The notes under the pieces were generated by a model that saw only the letters and a program-made list of their open reading frames with translations, did no database searches and was not told where the DNA came from. A stretch of DNA of 64,000 bases, taken from Candidatus Gastranaerophilales bacterium (GTDB taxonomy: Bacteria; Cyanobacteriota; Vampirovibrionia; Gastranaerophilales; Gastranaerophilaceae). Positions 50,289 to 59,143 of this stretch are shown here, piece after piece; positions within the stretch are counted from its first letter, which is position 1; the number at the start of each line of letters is the position of its first letter. The DNA lies in the NCBI GenBank assembly GCA_944323875.1, contig CALUUH010000002.1, positions 62,001 through 126,000 of the forward strand. Direction: 5' to 3'. Made by a program: the position numbers and the translations under genes.

Positions 50289-51959
50289 TGCCCCTTTTTG
50301 TCCGTCTTTTTTACCACGGATAAGAAGATATTTGCGGCCGGTTTTGAGTATTTCAAAATCGTCCTCATTTTTTGCTATTTCGTGATATTCCTTTTTCTTT
50401 ATTATAAATAGTGTATTCTTATTTTTCAGTGCTTTATCAAGATACGGATAATTGTTTGCAACTTCAAACGTTACAGGGCCGCCGTAGTAATACAGCAGTG
50501 AATACCTGCGTCCATGACCGAAAATTACAACATCATTGCCGTTATCTTTAGCTATTTTTGCATATTCCATAATATCATTCTGGCCAAATTTGTAATCAAT
50601 GTTAAACAATTCTTTTGTACCAAGCGCTGATAACAATGTCATAAATATGACGTAAGTATAGAAAACTCCGCGTTTTTTATCTTTTACGGCACAAATAACA
50701 CTTGAAATACCAAGGAATAATACAAGGATTATACACAGCCATTTTGCGTTTAATATATCAAGGTAAAGTTGTTCCGGCAGGTAATATTTTGTAAACATTG
50801 CCGTTATACCTGTAAATATCATCAGGCCGCCAAAGATATAGACCGAAAGATTAATCGCCTTTTTGTTTGCATCTTTATTTATATATTCATTCCATGCATA
50901 TCCGAGAATGTTTGCCGTAAAGAAGAATACCGGCAAAATATATGTGATAAGTTTTGTCTTTGAAATGGAAAAGAAAATGAATGTTACAAGAAAACCTATC
51001 CAGTTGAACAGCATATATTTCTGCGGAAGCGTCAATTCATCGTAAGAGAATTTTTTAATAGATTTAAATCTGGCAATAGCAAGAGCAATTGCGGAGAATA
51101 TCCATGGAATAAGTCCCCACAGTAGAGTAACAATGTAAAAATAGAATGGTTCAGCCCTGTGAATTTCAGATGATGAGAAAAATCTGTTTATATGATGTTT
51201 TACAATATATTCATTGAAAAACAGCGGGTCATGGATTTTGAACATAATCATATGCCATGGAAGAACAACCAGCAAAAACAAAATCATACCGACAACAAAG
51301 TATTGCGGCTTGAAATATGCTTTCAGTTTTTTTGTTGCAAGTCCGATAAAAAACATTGTACCGAAAGGCAGAACAAATCCCGGAATACCTTTTGCCATTA
51401 CAGCAAGACCGGAAAAAATGTAGAACAGCCACCAGTAATATTTCCTTCTGCTTTCGCGGCAAAAATAGGTAATAAATCCGAACATTACAGCAAAAGCAAC
51501 GCATGTTGAAACAACTATATCAAGAATGGCAAATTTTGCCAGAATAGTAAATTCCATACTTGTCGCAAGAATTAACGAAGAAATTACGCCAAATTCTCTT
51601 GAAACAATTTTCTTACCGGTAAAATAAAGCAAAAAGCACGACATCATTCCGTAAAATGCAACCGGAAATCTTGCCGTAAATTCATTAATTTTACCGAACA
51701 AAGCAAAAGAAAGGCATTCTCCCCAAAAGTACAACGGAGGTTTTTCGAAAAAATATTCTCCGTTCAAATGCAGGGTAAGAAAGTCTTTTGTCTGAAACAT
51801 TTCACGCGCCATAGATACATAACGGGTTTCGTCGACATCCATCAGTGCGTAATTTCCGATGTTATGGAAAAATATCAGATAAAATAATATACACAAACCT
51901 AAAAATGTAAATAAATCTGCATGATTTTTAACAAATGTTTTTATTGGAGTAAAATTCAT
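50274..51959 (-). CDS. ArnT/PMT-like membrane glycosyltransferase
   Basis: 561 aa, about 12 TM segments. The first periplasmic loop holds the hallmark acidic pair in DVDETRYVSMAREM (about 40-53), and LNGEYFFEKPPLYFW follows, as in ArnT and related GT83 enzymes. The soluble C-terminal part has FGHGRRYSLLYYYGG. It would move a sugar from a lipid carrier to lipid A or another surface acceptor on the outer face of the inner membrane. Only one gene, no adjacent sugar-biosynthesis partner. Confidence 0.88.
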   Translation of the reverse strand: MNFTPIKTFVKNHADLFTFLGLCILFYLIFFHNIGNYALMDVDETRYVSMAREMFQTKDFLTLHLNGEYFFEKPPLYFWGECLSFALFGKINEFTARFPVAFYGMMSCFLLYFTGKKIVSREFGVISSLILATSMEFTILAKFAILDIVVSTCVAFAVMFGFITYFCRESRRKYYWWLFYIFSGLAVMAKGIPGFVLPFGTMFFIGLATKKLKAYFKPQYFVVGMILFLLVVLPWHMIMFKIHDPLFFNEYIVKHHINRFFSSSEIHRAEPFYFYIVTLLWGLIPWIFSAIALAIARFKSIKKFSYDELTLPQKYMLFNWIGFLVTFIFFSISKTKLITYILPVFFFTANILGYAWNEYINKDANKKAINLSVYIFGGLMIFTGITAMFTKYYLPEQLYLDILNAKWLCIILVLFLGISSVICAVKDKKRGVFYTYVIFMTLLSALGTKELFNIDYKFGQNDIMEYAKIAKDNGNDVVIFGHGRRYSLLYYYGGPVTFEVANNYPYLDKALKNKNTLFIIKKKEYHEIAKNEDDFEILKTGRKYLLIRGKKDGQKGALGLE

Positions 51960-52019
51960 AGTATTATAATCCCAAGTTTATACCAACATGTTTGATTATA
52001 ACATGGTAATGTTAAATTT

Positions 52020-52048
52020 TTGTTAGTATGAATAATTTATGATAGAAT
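52020..52048 (+). promoter_or_regulatory. Leaderless promoter of the carbonic anhydrase gene
   Basis: TTGTTA (52020-52025), 17 bp, TAGAAT (52043-52048), 6 nt, ATG 52055; no SD. Confidence 0.65.
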
Positions 52049-52054
52049 AATAAT

Positions 52055-52660
52055 ATGGAAAATAAATATAACTTACCGGCCGATATTCCGGAAAACGCAA
52101 AAAAAGAATTAATCAAACTGCTGAACGGCAACAGGAATTTTGTAAACGGCAAGCCGACAGCACAAAACATGACTCTTGAAACTCTGCAAAAATATGCATT
52201 TCATCAGGAGCCTTATGCCGTTGTGTTAAGTTGTTCTGATTCACGGGTAGTACCGGAGATAATATTTGACTGCGGTATAGGAGAACTTTTTGTAGTGCGT
52301 GTTGCAGGCATTACGGCAGGGCCGAACGTAATTGAGAGTATAGAATACGCTGTGAAAAAGCTGCAAGTTCCGCTTTTGATATTGCTTGGACATGACGATT
52401 GCGGTGTTATGAAATACGCGAAAGAACATTATCCGGAAATAGACGGAAATTTCACATCTATTTTGAACTGTGTTTATCCTGTTTTGGACAAGGAAGAAGA
52501 TATAACATGCCATAACTATTTTGCACAACAGCATACTATCTGGGTGGAAGATGTGTTAATGGAGCGCTCTAAGATAATCAGAGATGCAGTTGAGGCAGGT
52601 AAACTCTATATTGCAAAATGTCATTTTGACCACTCCACAGGTCTGGTAAATTTGATTTAG
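52055..52660 (+). CDS. Beta-class carbonic anhydrase
   Basis: 201 aa. Zinc ligands and catalytic pair are visible: CSDSRVVPE (Cys, Asp, Arg), then ILLGHDDCGVMKYA (His, Cys). The opening (AKKELIKLLNGNRNFVNGK) and FDCGIGELFVVRVAG are typical. It converts CO2 to bicarbonate, useful for carboxylations in a fermenting cell. A short MITE fragment and a broken HTH gene follow. Confidence 0.95.
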   Translation: MENKYNLPADIPENAKKELIKLLNGNRNFVNGKPTAQNMTLETLQKYAFHQEPYAVVLSCSDSRVVPEIIFDCGIGELFVVRVAGITAGPNVIESIEYAVKKLQVPLLILLGHDDCGVMKYAKEHYPEIDGNFTSILNCVYPVLDKEEDITCHNYFAQQHTIWVEDVLMERSKIIRDAVEAGKLYIAKCHFDHSTGLVNLI

Positions 52661-52661
52661 C

Positions 52662-52700
52662 TTTATTGTTGGACTGAAAGCACCAACCTGCTACTTGTTA
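52662..52700 (+). repeat. MITE end fragment
   Basis: TTTATTGTTGGACTGAAAGC...CCAACCTGCTACTTGT matches the right end of the 39533/41086 element with two or three changes. Confidence 0.6.
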
Positions 52701-52835
52701 TTTATTACGCACAAATTCAATATGATAGTCCAGAACAGCCAAAATTTCCTGAACTTCCTCAAACTTAATCGTTTTTCTGCGTAACTTGTTTGTTATGTTG
52801 TTCCCGATATAATTTTTACCCGTTGTTTGGGTCAA
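52698..52835 (-). pseudogene. C-terminal remnant of an XRE-type HTH gene
   Basis: The minus-strand frame (TTG 52835 to stop at 52698) reads MTQTTGKNYIGNNITNKLRR followed by KTIKFEEVQEILAVLDYHIEF, the second half of a Cro/C1 HTH domain. A stop lies directly upstream in frame, and nothing N-terminal is left. The MITE fragment abuts its end. The rest of 52661-53032 has no gene. Confidence 0.55.
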
Positions 52836-52998
52836 AGATTCGCATACTTAAAAGTGTTGGGACAGTATGGCAACATGGGAGGAATTAAAGATTATGCTAT
52901 CCTTTTGGTTATGAAGGAAGATTTCGTGACCAACGATATGATTTTATGACCATATGTACGCATCAGTCGTAAGTTTGGTTTTTTTGAATATAATAAAG

Positions 52999-53024
52999 GC
53001 GCCGCGGAAAATTTTCCGCGGCGC
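52999..53024. terminator. Perfect 26-bp palindromic terminator
   Basis: GCGCCGCGGAAAA / TTTTCCGCGGCGC, 9 bp past the end of the leftward operon. Twin of the terminator at 26002-26027. Confidence 0.88.
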
Positions 53025-53032
53025 ACGCTGAC

Positions 53033-53329
53033 TTATGAAAAAGCTTTGCGGGATATCTTTTTTTCGTCCCAATTCATTTGGTCGTATTCTTCCTGTTTTT
53101 TTCGGTGATTTTCTTCACTGATACGGCATTCGGTCTCTGACATGCGTTTTTTCATCACGTCCGCAATTATTTGAAGCCGGCGTTTTATACAATTCTTTTT
53201 TTCGTATTCTACGTCAAAATCATGAAACTTTTCTTTTAAATCCGGTAATAACTTGCTTCTCACCAGAGCAGTTATTCCTAATGCCGCAATACCGACAAAA
53301 ACAGTCACTTTTAATATATTTTTTAACAT
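53033..53329 (-). CDS. Small single-span membrane protein, last gene of a four-gene operon
   Basis: 98 aa from ATG 53329 (AAAGGG 6-7 nt upstream; a longer frame to 53365 would overlap the previous gene). One TM segment near the start (LKVTVFVGIAALGITALV), then a highly charged helical tail (KEKFHDFDVEYEKKNCIKRR). The tail should face the cytosol. It ends 9 bp before the operon's terminator. Function unknown. Confidence 0.65.
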   Translation of the reverse strand: MLKNILKVTVFVGIAALGITALVRSKLLPDLKEKFHDFDVEYEKKNCIKRRLQIIADVMKKRMSETECRISEENHRKKQEEYDQMNWDEKKISRKAFS

Positions 53330-53354
53330 ATTTTGCCCTTTCTTAGGAAATGTT

Positions 53355-54659
53355 TTAGAACTCAAATAAGTCTACTTTATCCATTTCCTTGTAGTCCTCG
53401 TAATCGACCGTATTCGGCGCCTGTGCCATTATCTCCAAACCGCGTTTAACCAAATCGGGCTGTTTATGGATTAATTTATCATCTGCGGATACAATATCAC
53501 GATTAATAGATTCTCTTACCAGTCGGATTGTTTCTTCTGTCGGTGCGCCTTCAAGTCCGACTTTTTCCTGAACTTTATAACTTTTCCAGTCATCAGGGAG
53601 TTTATTTATTGTTGTATAAGATCTTTCTTCATCCTGAGCCAGGCGTTTGTCTATCTCGTTTTCAAGGATATTAGTAACATATTCTTTCTGGCTTTCGAAA
53701 TGACATGGAAGAACAACTTTGTTGCCGATAACTTCTTCCGGATCACGGCCTTCGTTTTCTTTGAACAAATCAACTGCTATTTGCAAGTGACCGAGTTCAA
53801 ATCCGAGAAATTCTTCCCAAATTTGTTTAAGTTTGTCATCTTCTTCGTCTTTATAACAGTTATAGTAGTTACAAACTTCCGTAAATTCGTGGAGAAGAAG
53901 TTTTTCGTAAGGTGTTTCTGTCGGGTCAATAAGCGACTCATACATTGTAACGTGTTCTTCTTCTACGTCGCATATTTCGCCGTAAGTTCTTCTCAAATCA
54001 TCATTTGCATACATCATACCGTGTTCTGCGTAGAAGTTATGTGTCTGCTGTTCACCGGAAACAAGAGTATAGATATTAACTTTTGTCTGCGGTTCGGCAG
54101 TCATTTTGTCATAGTGTTTTCTTAAACGCAATGCATTACAGTTGTGATGATTTTGGGTCGGTCGTCCCACCACAACATCTGTCATACCCTGCAATATATT
54201 ATTAGGGTCGCAGCCCTCCATCATGTAGGCCCACTGACTGTATCTGTATAAGTGGTCAAAATCTTCTAACAAACCAAAGTTAAAAGTTTCTCTGACATAA
54301 TCATCAGGCTCGTTTTGCGCCATCCATGCAGTTAAATCTACGGCAACCTGTTCATAACCCAAAGTTGTTTCAAGAACAGATTGACATGCCGGCGTTAACC
54401 AGTTAACCGTTGTCTGCTGCATATCTTCTATTCGTCTTGAAAGCGCAATAAGTTTTCTTGTTTCCGGATCAGAACATGTTCGGCTCAAATTGTGTTTAAA
54501 ATTCCACGCTTCGACTTCAATACCATTCATCAAAATCTGGCGTGTACGGGAATAACAATCTATTTCATATTTATTAAAAGGTCTTTTGACAATATCGTGC
54601 CATGTGCGTATTTGTTTTTCTAAAGGAATACCTTTTTCTTGTAACGGATTAAAACTCAT
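53355..54659 (-). CDS. Large diiron ferritin-like protein of unknown function
   Basis: 434 aa, far longer than ferritins. Helix motifs consistent with a diiron site: E...H in LLEDFDHLYRYS, ExxH in CDVEEEHVTMYESL, E in LLHEFTEVCNYYN, ExxH in FLGFELGHLQIAVDLF. The N-terminal ~130 residues and C-terminal ~100 are also helical without known motifs. No signal peptide. It sits between a GH13-like gene (22 bp upstream) and a membrane peptide gene. A redox or oxygenase role is possible; this is inference. Confidence 0.65.
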   Translation of the reverse strand: MSFNPLQEKGIPLEKQIRTWHDIVKRPFNKYEIDCYSRTRQILMNGIEVEAWNFKHNLSRTCSDPETRKLIALSRRIEDMQQTTVNWLTPACQSVLETTLGYEQVAVDLTAWMAQNEPDDYVRETFNFGLLEDFDHLYRYSQWAYMMEGCDPNNILQGMTDVVVGRPTQNHHNCNALRLRKHYDKMTAEPQTKVNIYTLVSGEQQTHNFYAEHGMMYANDDLRRTYGEICDVEEEHVTMYESLIDPTETPYEKLLLHEFTEVCNYYNCYKDEEDDKLKQIWEEFLGFELGHLQIAVDLFKENEGRDPEEVIGNKVVLPCHFESQKEYVTNILENEIDKRLAQDEERSYTTINKLPDDWKSYKVQEKVGLEGAPTEETIRLVRESINRDIVSADDKLIHKQPDLVKRGLEIMAQAPNTVDYEDYKEMDKVDLFEF

Positions 54660-54681
54660 TTTCTTATCCTTTCTTTGTTTT

Positions 54682-56025
54682 TTAAAGGCTTAATGCATGT
54701 GCAAAAAGCTCACCTACTCTGTGGTTGTAATATTTGCCGTCATCTTTGGCAAAAAGATTTTCCCAATGACTTTCGGCCGTACCGTCGATTGAATATGACG
54801 GGTTAGTCATCATAAGATGATGTGTACTTGTGTCATAACGCAGGGGAAATAAATCGTTCATCTGCATAAAACTCGGAAGTTTATCACTTGCAAGATAAAA
54901 CGCAAAAAGCGCTGTATTAATGCGGTTTAAACGCTGTTCATAAGTCATTCCGCCTTCGTTATTATCATTTGAAACTTCTACTCCGGGGGCATAATCACGA
55001 CAATATTTCAGGCGTTCGGATAACTGTCTCACCGCATAAAAATCGTCACCTGTTATAAAATCTGTTCCGGCCGTAAGTCCCATTAATCTATATCGTTCAA
55101 AATCATCAGAACTTTTTTCGCCCACAAAACTTATATCTGTTTTGCCTGAACGGGAACGAATTTCGTTTAATATATACTGCATTTGCGGATATTCGGGTAA
55201 ATCGCCCACGCCGGTATAATTGGCGCAATCATAGCCGCCTATGTGTTTGGCAGAATCAATAAACATGCACTCAAATCCCAAATTCATTAATTTAACATTT
55301 TCATTGATATAAATTTCAACATGTTCAGGATTACACCAGCTAAAAGTTTCTTCATGATCCGGATAAGCAACTTTCATCTGGTCAGCCGAAATTACCTGTC
55401 GGAAACCGGCCTTAATTCCTCTAAAATGCGCCAGATCAACAAAAGCCTTCAATTGTTCTTCCGGCGATATTTTATCAACAATAGAATAGTCGATAATATT
55501 GTCACTATATGATGTATTCAAGCGCAGGCCGTAAACAGAGTTTTCCTCAAACGGGCCTTTTGAATAAGCGTCACCGTAAATATTCTGCCAGACCTGTGAA
55601 AGAATAACACAATTTGCCCAGCTTCTTGCAGAGGGCGGAATTGCAGCAAGCAGCTTTATACAGCTTAAAATACCTTTGCAGGTACAGCCGCCATCCATTG
55701 TCGCTATTGCCCTGTCGTTAATTTCTATGTAATTCGCAAGTCTGCCCCATTTATCGCCGTAATTCGGAGTTTCTATATATTTCGGAAATTCTTCATAAAA
55801 AATTCCGCTTTCACTCAGAGTTGCAATAATATTCACGGCTTCCTTCACAGAAAGTCTTAATAAAGCAACAGGGGTAATGTCAGCCATCCATTTTTTATTA
55901 AACGCATTCCCGAGACCGTGGTAAGATGCATTTTTCGCCCACTCATTAACTTCTAATTTTGTGTTTTCTCCTAACGCCTGCAACAGCTTGTTTACAGGTG
56001 AATGTATTATATTATTTTCTCTCAT
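54682..56025 (-). CDS. GH13-like TIM-barrel protein
   Basis: 447 aa from ATG 56025. Alpha-amylase-like elements: FRGIKAGFRQVISADQM, the nucleophile strand GFECMFIDSAKHIGG (Asp, Lys-His), FVGEKSSDDFERYR (acid/base Glu) and a final ITGDD instead of the usual NHD. A long N-terminal part (about 1-110) is unusual. No signal peptide, so probably cytosolic. Its place in one operon with a ferritin-like and a GNAT-like protein is odd for a sugar enzyme. Activity is not certain. Confidence 0.62.
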   Translation of the reverse strand: MRENNIIHSPVNKLLQALGENTKLEVNEWAKNASYHGLGNAFNKKWMADITPVALLRLSVKEAVNIIATLSESGIFYEEFPKYIETPNYGDKWGRLANYIEINDRAIATMDGGCTCKGILSCIKLLAAIPPSARSWANCVILSQVWQNIYGDAYSKGPFEENSVYGLRLNTSYSDNIIDYSIVDKISPEEQLKAFVDLAHFRGIKAGFRQVISADQMKVAYPDHEETFSWCNPEHVEIYINENVKLMNLGFECMFIDSAKHIGGYDCANYTGVGDLPEYPQMQYILNEIRSRSGKTDISFVGEKSSDDFERYRLMGLTAGTDFITGDDFYAVRQLSERLKYCRDYAPGVEVSNDNNEGGMTYEQRLNRINTALFAFYLASDKLPSFMQMNDLFPLRYDTSTHHLMMTNPSYSIDGTAESHWENLFAKDDGKYYNHRVGELFAHALSL

Positions 56026-56090
56026 AGTAATTACATTTAAAGAAAACAATATTTAATTTTCATTATCCGAAATATTAGTCCCAAAGCGTA

Positions 56091-56714
56091 TTATAATCCG
56101 CCATACATTCTGGAGAGCGGTTCTTTTTTGTCCCACGGTAAGTAGAGAAAATTCCTGTTAAACACCGCAGAATCACTTTGCATACCGATTTTATTTTTAT
56201 AGAAAGTTAAAGCTTCCGGCATAGCAGTCAATTTTATATTACCGCAGCATTGCGCCTCGTCACTTCTCCGTTGGGCGATTTGCAAAAGTCTTATGCCGAC
56301 ATGGCTGTAGTCCTCTACATTTTTGTTGGCAAACGGTGTATCTTTGCGTGAAAAGTTGTACAAATCAGATACGTAAACATGGCTCGGATCATCTTTATGA
56401 ATATATTTGTCGTAATCAAAAAACTTTTTAATCCGCAGCGCAAGTTCGCCAATAACCTGATTATTGTCATCTTTAAGCCTGTATATTTCATCGCCGCAGT
56501 TAAATTCTTTGAATACATTTACGAAAACATCTTTGTTCAGAGTTTTGTTAAAAAGGGCAACTTCGCCTATAAACCCCTGCGGCATCATACCGATATTCAT
56601 ATTGGTTAAACGCTGAATGCCATAACCCTTGAATGATAAGGCGTCTTGTTTTTTCGGGGTAAGTGATTGGGTTTGTCCGTAATAGAGATTATTTTGTATT
56701 GCGCTGATGTTCAT
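56091..56714 (-). CDS. GNAT-like acetyltransferase domain protein
   Basis: 207 aa from ATG 56714. The C-terminal part has the GNAT outline VGIRLLQIAQRRSDEAQCCGNIKLTAMPEALTFYKNKIGM, where the helix, beta-strand and FYxKxGM end match, but the acetyl-CoA loop Q/RxxGxG/A is weak. The N-terminal ~35 residues are polar with an LSFKGYG element. First gene of the leftward operon that ends at 52999. Substrate unknown. Confidence 0.55.
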   Translation of the reverse strand: MNISAIQNNLYYGQTQSLTPKKQDALSFKGYGIQRLTNMNIGMMPQGFIGEVALFNKTLNKDVFVNVFKEFNCGDEIYRLKDDNNQVIGELALRIKKFFDYDKYIHKDDPSHVYVSDLYNFSRKDTPFANKNVEDYSHVGIRLLQIAQRRSDEAQCCGNIKLTAMPEALTFYKNKIGMQSDSAVFNRNFLYLPWDKKEPLSRMYGGL

Positions 56715-56857
56715 AGTAGTTATAATAAAAAAACTCAAACTTTAAATTGCGCAAATACCCCTCTTTTGTTAAGAAGTATAAATTTTTAACTCTTTTATTT
56801 CTTTCTTTACGTGTTAAACTTTAATCGAAGGTTAATCAGTTTGAAAGGAGAGAAATT

Positions 56858-57367
56858 ATGATAAACGAAAAATTAGAAAAAGCATTCAACGATCAGATAA
56901 ACAAAGAACTTTATTCTGAATATCTTTATCTTGCAATGCAAGCATATTTTGAAAGACTTAACTTAAAAGGTTTTGTAAACTGGTTTACTGTTCAGGTTCA
57001 GGAAGAACACGCACACGCTATGGGTATGTTCAACTATGTACACGAACGCGGCGGCAGAGTAGAACTTGAAGCCATCGACAAACCGGAAACAAACTGGGAA
57101 TCCCCGCTTGCTTGTTTTGAACATGTTCTTGAACACGAAGAATATGTTACATCAAGAATTAATGCTTTGATGGATGTTGCAGATGAAGTAAAAGACCGTG
57201 CGGCTTTATCTTTCTTAGACTGGTACTTAAAAGAACAGGTTGAAGAAGAATCAAATGTAGGCGGTGTTCTGGCTACATTAAAACTTATCGGAAATGATGC
57301 AAATGCACTGCTTCTTCTCGATAAAGAACTTGCAACAAGAACTTTTGTAGCACCGGTTATCGGTTAA
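56858..57367 (+). CDS. ftn: Ferritin
   Basis: 169 aa, non-haem bacterial ferritin storing iron in a 24-mer. Ferroxidase residues are visible: Glu in LYSEYLYLAMQAY, Glu and His in VQEEHAHAMG, Glu in VLEHEEYVT and Gln in LKEQVEEE. Strong SD (AAAGGAG). Its stop region overlaps the convergent gph by 11 bp. The nearby operon with a diiron-like protein may reflect iron handling in this region. Confidence 0.96.
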   Translation: MINEKLEKAFNDQINKELYSEYLYLAMQAYFERLNLKGFVNWFTVQVQEEHAHAMGMFNYVHERGGRVELEAIDKPETNWESPLACFEHVLEHEEYVTSRINALMDVADEVKDRAALSFLDWYLKEQVEEESNVGGVLATLKLIGNDANALLLLDKELATRTFVAPVIG

Positions 57368-58013
57368 GCTTTTTAACCAGAGTCAGTATTTCAAGGGGGT
57401 CGGTTACAATGTAATCGGCTCCTTTGCTTTCTAAAAGTTCCCTGTCGCGGTATCCCCAAATGACACCAACACAAGGCAGACCGCAATTATGTGCCGTCAA
57501 AACATCTACATCACTGTCTCCGACATAAATACAATTCTTTTGCGCAACACCGAGTTCTTTTATTGCCGCTAAAACACCGTCCGGTGCAGGCTTTTTAGGG
57601 ACATCATCCCTTTGGCCTATTGCTGCATCTATTAATCCGCCAAAATACTTTTTACACAACTCCTTTACCGCAAGGTCAAACTTATTCGATACAACCGCTG
57701 TTTTAATCCCCTCGCTTTTTAAATCTGACAGTAACTTTTCGATACTATTATAGGGTTTTGTGCAATTATACATATTTTGTTCGTAATTTTCTTTAAATAC
57801 GCGCAAAACATCTTCTGTTGTCTCCACTTTTGTCCCCTCCGGCACAGCACGTTCAATAAGTTTTCTGACCCCGTTGCCCACAAATCTTTTAACTTCTTCC
57901 AGTGTCCGCTCCGGAAACCCGAATTCACACAAAGCAAAATTCGTACTGTTTTTCAAATCTTCCAGTGTATATAAAAGTGTTCCGTCTAAATCAAAAATTA
58001 CAGCCTCTATCAT
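57357..58013 (-). CDS. gph: HAD-family phosphatase, phosphoglycolate phosphatase-like
   Basis: 218 aa. HAD motifs: I FDLDGTL (residues 7-13), II VVSNK (about 108), III with KKPAPD, IV YVGDSDVDVLTA; an alpha-helical cap lies between I and II (NGVRKLIERAVPEG). Typical of Gph/PgmB. TATATT lies 6 nt before the ATG without SD, so leaderless. Convergent with ferritin. The exact substrate is inferred. Confidence 0.87.
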   Translation of the reverse strand: MIEAVIFDLDGTLLYTLEDLKNSTNFALCEFGFPERTLEEVKRFVGNGVRKLIERAVPEGTKVETTEDVLRVFKENYEQNMYNCTKPYNSIEKLLSDLKSEGIKTAVVSNKFDLAVKELCKKYFGGLIDAAIGQRDDVPKKPAPDGVLAAIKELGVAQKNCIYVGDSDVDVLTAHNCGLPCVGVIWGYRDRELLESKGADYIVTDPLEILTLVKKLNR

Positions 58014-58035
58014 ATCTCTAATATAACATAAAAAG

Positions 58036-58060
58036 GGCTGACAGTACTGTCAGCCTCTTT
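58036..58060 (-). terminator. Terminator of the 58095 gene
   Basis: A 20-bp perfect palindrome GGCTGACAGT / ACTGTCAGCC (58036-58055); on the minus strand it is followed by CTTTTT. Confidence 0.85.
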
Positions 58061-58094
58061 GAATGTGTGAGTAAATGTAATTTATAAGCTGCGC

Positions 58095-58529
58095 TTAACC
58101 TAAAGCGACTAATTGATCCATAAATTCCAATACACCTGCACTGGATTCTTCGGACAAACCTTTTGCAAGATAGCGGTCAAGTTTGTCATTATCTACACCG
58201 CGTACATTATACGGTCTTTCTGTTTCAATACCAAACATTTTATTCAACGCTGCCATTTCAGGAGCGGTTTCAAAATATGTTTGTGCTCTCTGCATAGTAG
58301 CTTCCGGTGAGGTATTAACTTTTCCTGCTTTTATAAAGCCCAAATCACGCATAACAGCCATTTTTGGATCTTCTGTCAGCAACTTATCACCGACTTCTGT
58401 TGTCTGTTGTTGTTTTGGTGCTTCTTCAGCCTTAACTTCTTTTTTACCTTTTCCTTCTTCAGTTTTAGCATTTTTGCTTGTTTGTACATATTGACTTGCT
58501 AATCTGAATTTTAAATCTTCGATACCCAT
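58095..58529 (-). CDS. Small acidic/basic-block protein under a sigma-28-like promoter
   Basis: 144 aa. N-terminal GIEDLKFRLASQYVQTSK, a low-complexity linker (KKEVKAEEAPKQQQTTEV), then a C-terminal helical part (QTYFETAPEMAALNKMFGIE ... VLEFMDQLVALG). It has an AAGGAG SD and no membrane part. The promoter element at 58561-58588 keeps the -35 but has a weaker -10 than the other four. Unknown family. Confidence 0.68.
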   Translation of the reverse strand: MGIEDLKFRLASQYVQTSKNAKTEEGKGKKEVKAEEAPKQQQTTEVGDKLLTEDPKMAVMRDLGFIKAGKVNTSPEATMQRAQTYFETAPEMAALNKMFGIETERPYNVRGVDNDKLDRYLAKGLSEESSAGVLEFMDQLVALG

Positions 58530-58888
58530 TTCGGTTCTCCTTTATTTACTCACATTATTAGTAACGTATCTTGCTATTGGAAACTTTAATGATTTTCGTC
58601 AAATAATCACTTTTGTTTACAATAATTTACAATATCTTTTTCCTGTTTTTTATACCTCTCATAGAAAAATTGATTTCCATATTTATATAAAGTATTTTTG
58701 TATTGAAAAATTGCTTATTCAGTATATATTTTGTAAATAAAAATTAACAAATCGTTACACAAATCAATCGAAAAATTTCTCCACAAAGACCGATTTTACC
58801 TGGAGAATAAAGACTAGACTCTTGGCTAATATACTTTTGCGATACTCTTTTGATAACATTTATATATAATTTTGGAAAGGAACTAAGA
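58530..58888. other. AT-rich intergenic region
   Basis: It carries the promoter of the leftward 58529 gene and the upstream region of the LuxR-type gene (AAAGGA SD at about 58875). No ORF or RNA gene recognised. Confidence 0.6.
58561..58588 (-). promoter_or_regulatory. Sigma-28-like promoter for the 58529 gene (weak -10)
   Basis: Minus strand: TAAAGTTT (58588-58581), 12 bp, TACGTTAC (58568-58561), ending 32 bp before the ATG. Confidence 0.45.
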
Positions 58889-59143
58889 ATGGCTAAAAGG
58901 AAAAATAGCAATAAAAATGCTAAAAACGAATTGACTAAACGGGAAGATGAAGTTTTGGACTACGTAATTCAAGGATTAAGCAACAAGGAGATAGCTGAAA
59001 AATTAACTGTTACCTGTTCCACTTCAAAAGCACACGTAAGTGCTATTTTACGCAAATTCGGTGTGAAATCCAGAACAGCGGCGGCGAGAATAGGACTGGA
59101 GAAAAGAAATGCTACTCGTCGTCAAGACTTAGAACGGCCATAA
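58889..59143 (+). CDS. Single-domain LuxR/NarL-type HTH regulator
   Basis: 84 aa from ATG 58889 (AAAGGA SD). A basic N-terminal tail ([12 protein letters not shown]) then the GerE/Lux[59 protein letters not shown]. No receiver or ligand domain, so it resembles stand-alone DNA-binding regulators. Its 3' end overlaps lepA on the other strand by 32 bp. Confidence 0.88.
   Translation: MAKRKNSNKNAKNELTKREDEVLDYVIQGLSNKEIAEKLTVTCSTSKAHVSAILRKFGVKSRTAAARIGLEKRNATRRQDLERP

Noticed and set aside
56717-56744. Sigma-28-like promoter for the GNAT-like gene
   Set aside because: TAAAGTTT is present but the -10 position is TATAACTA, and it is too close to the start codon.
58808-58835. Sigma-28-like promoter for the LuxR-type gene
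   Set aside because: TAAAG is present but the -10 position reads AATATACT and the distance to the ATG (54 bp) is outside the range of the others.
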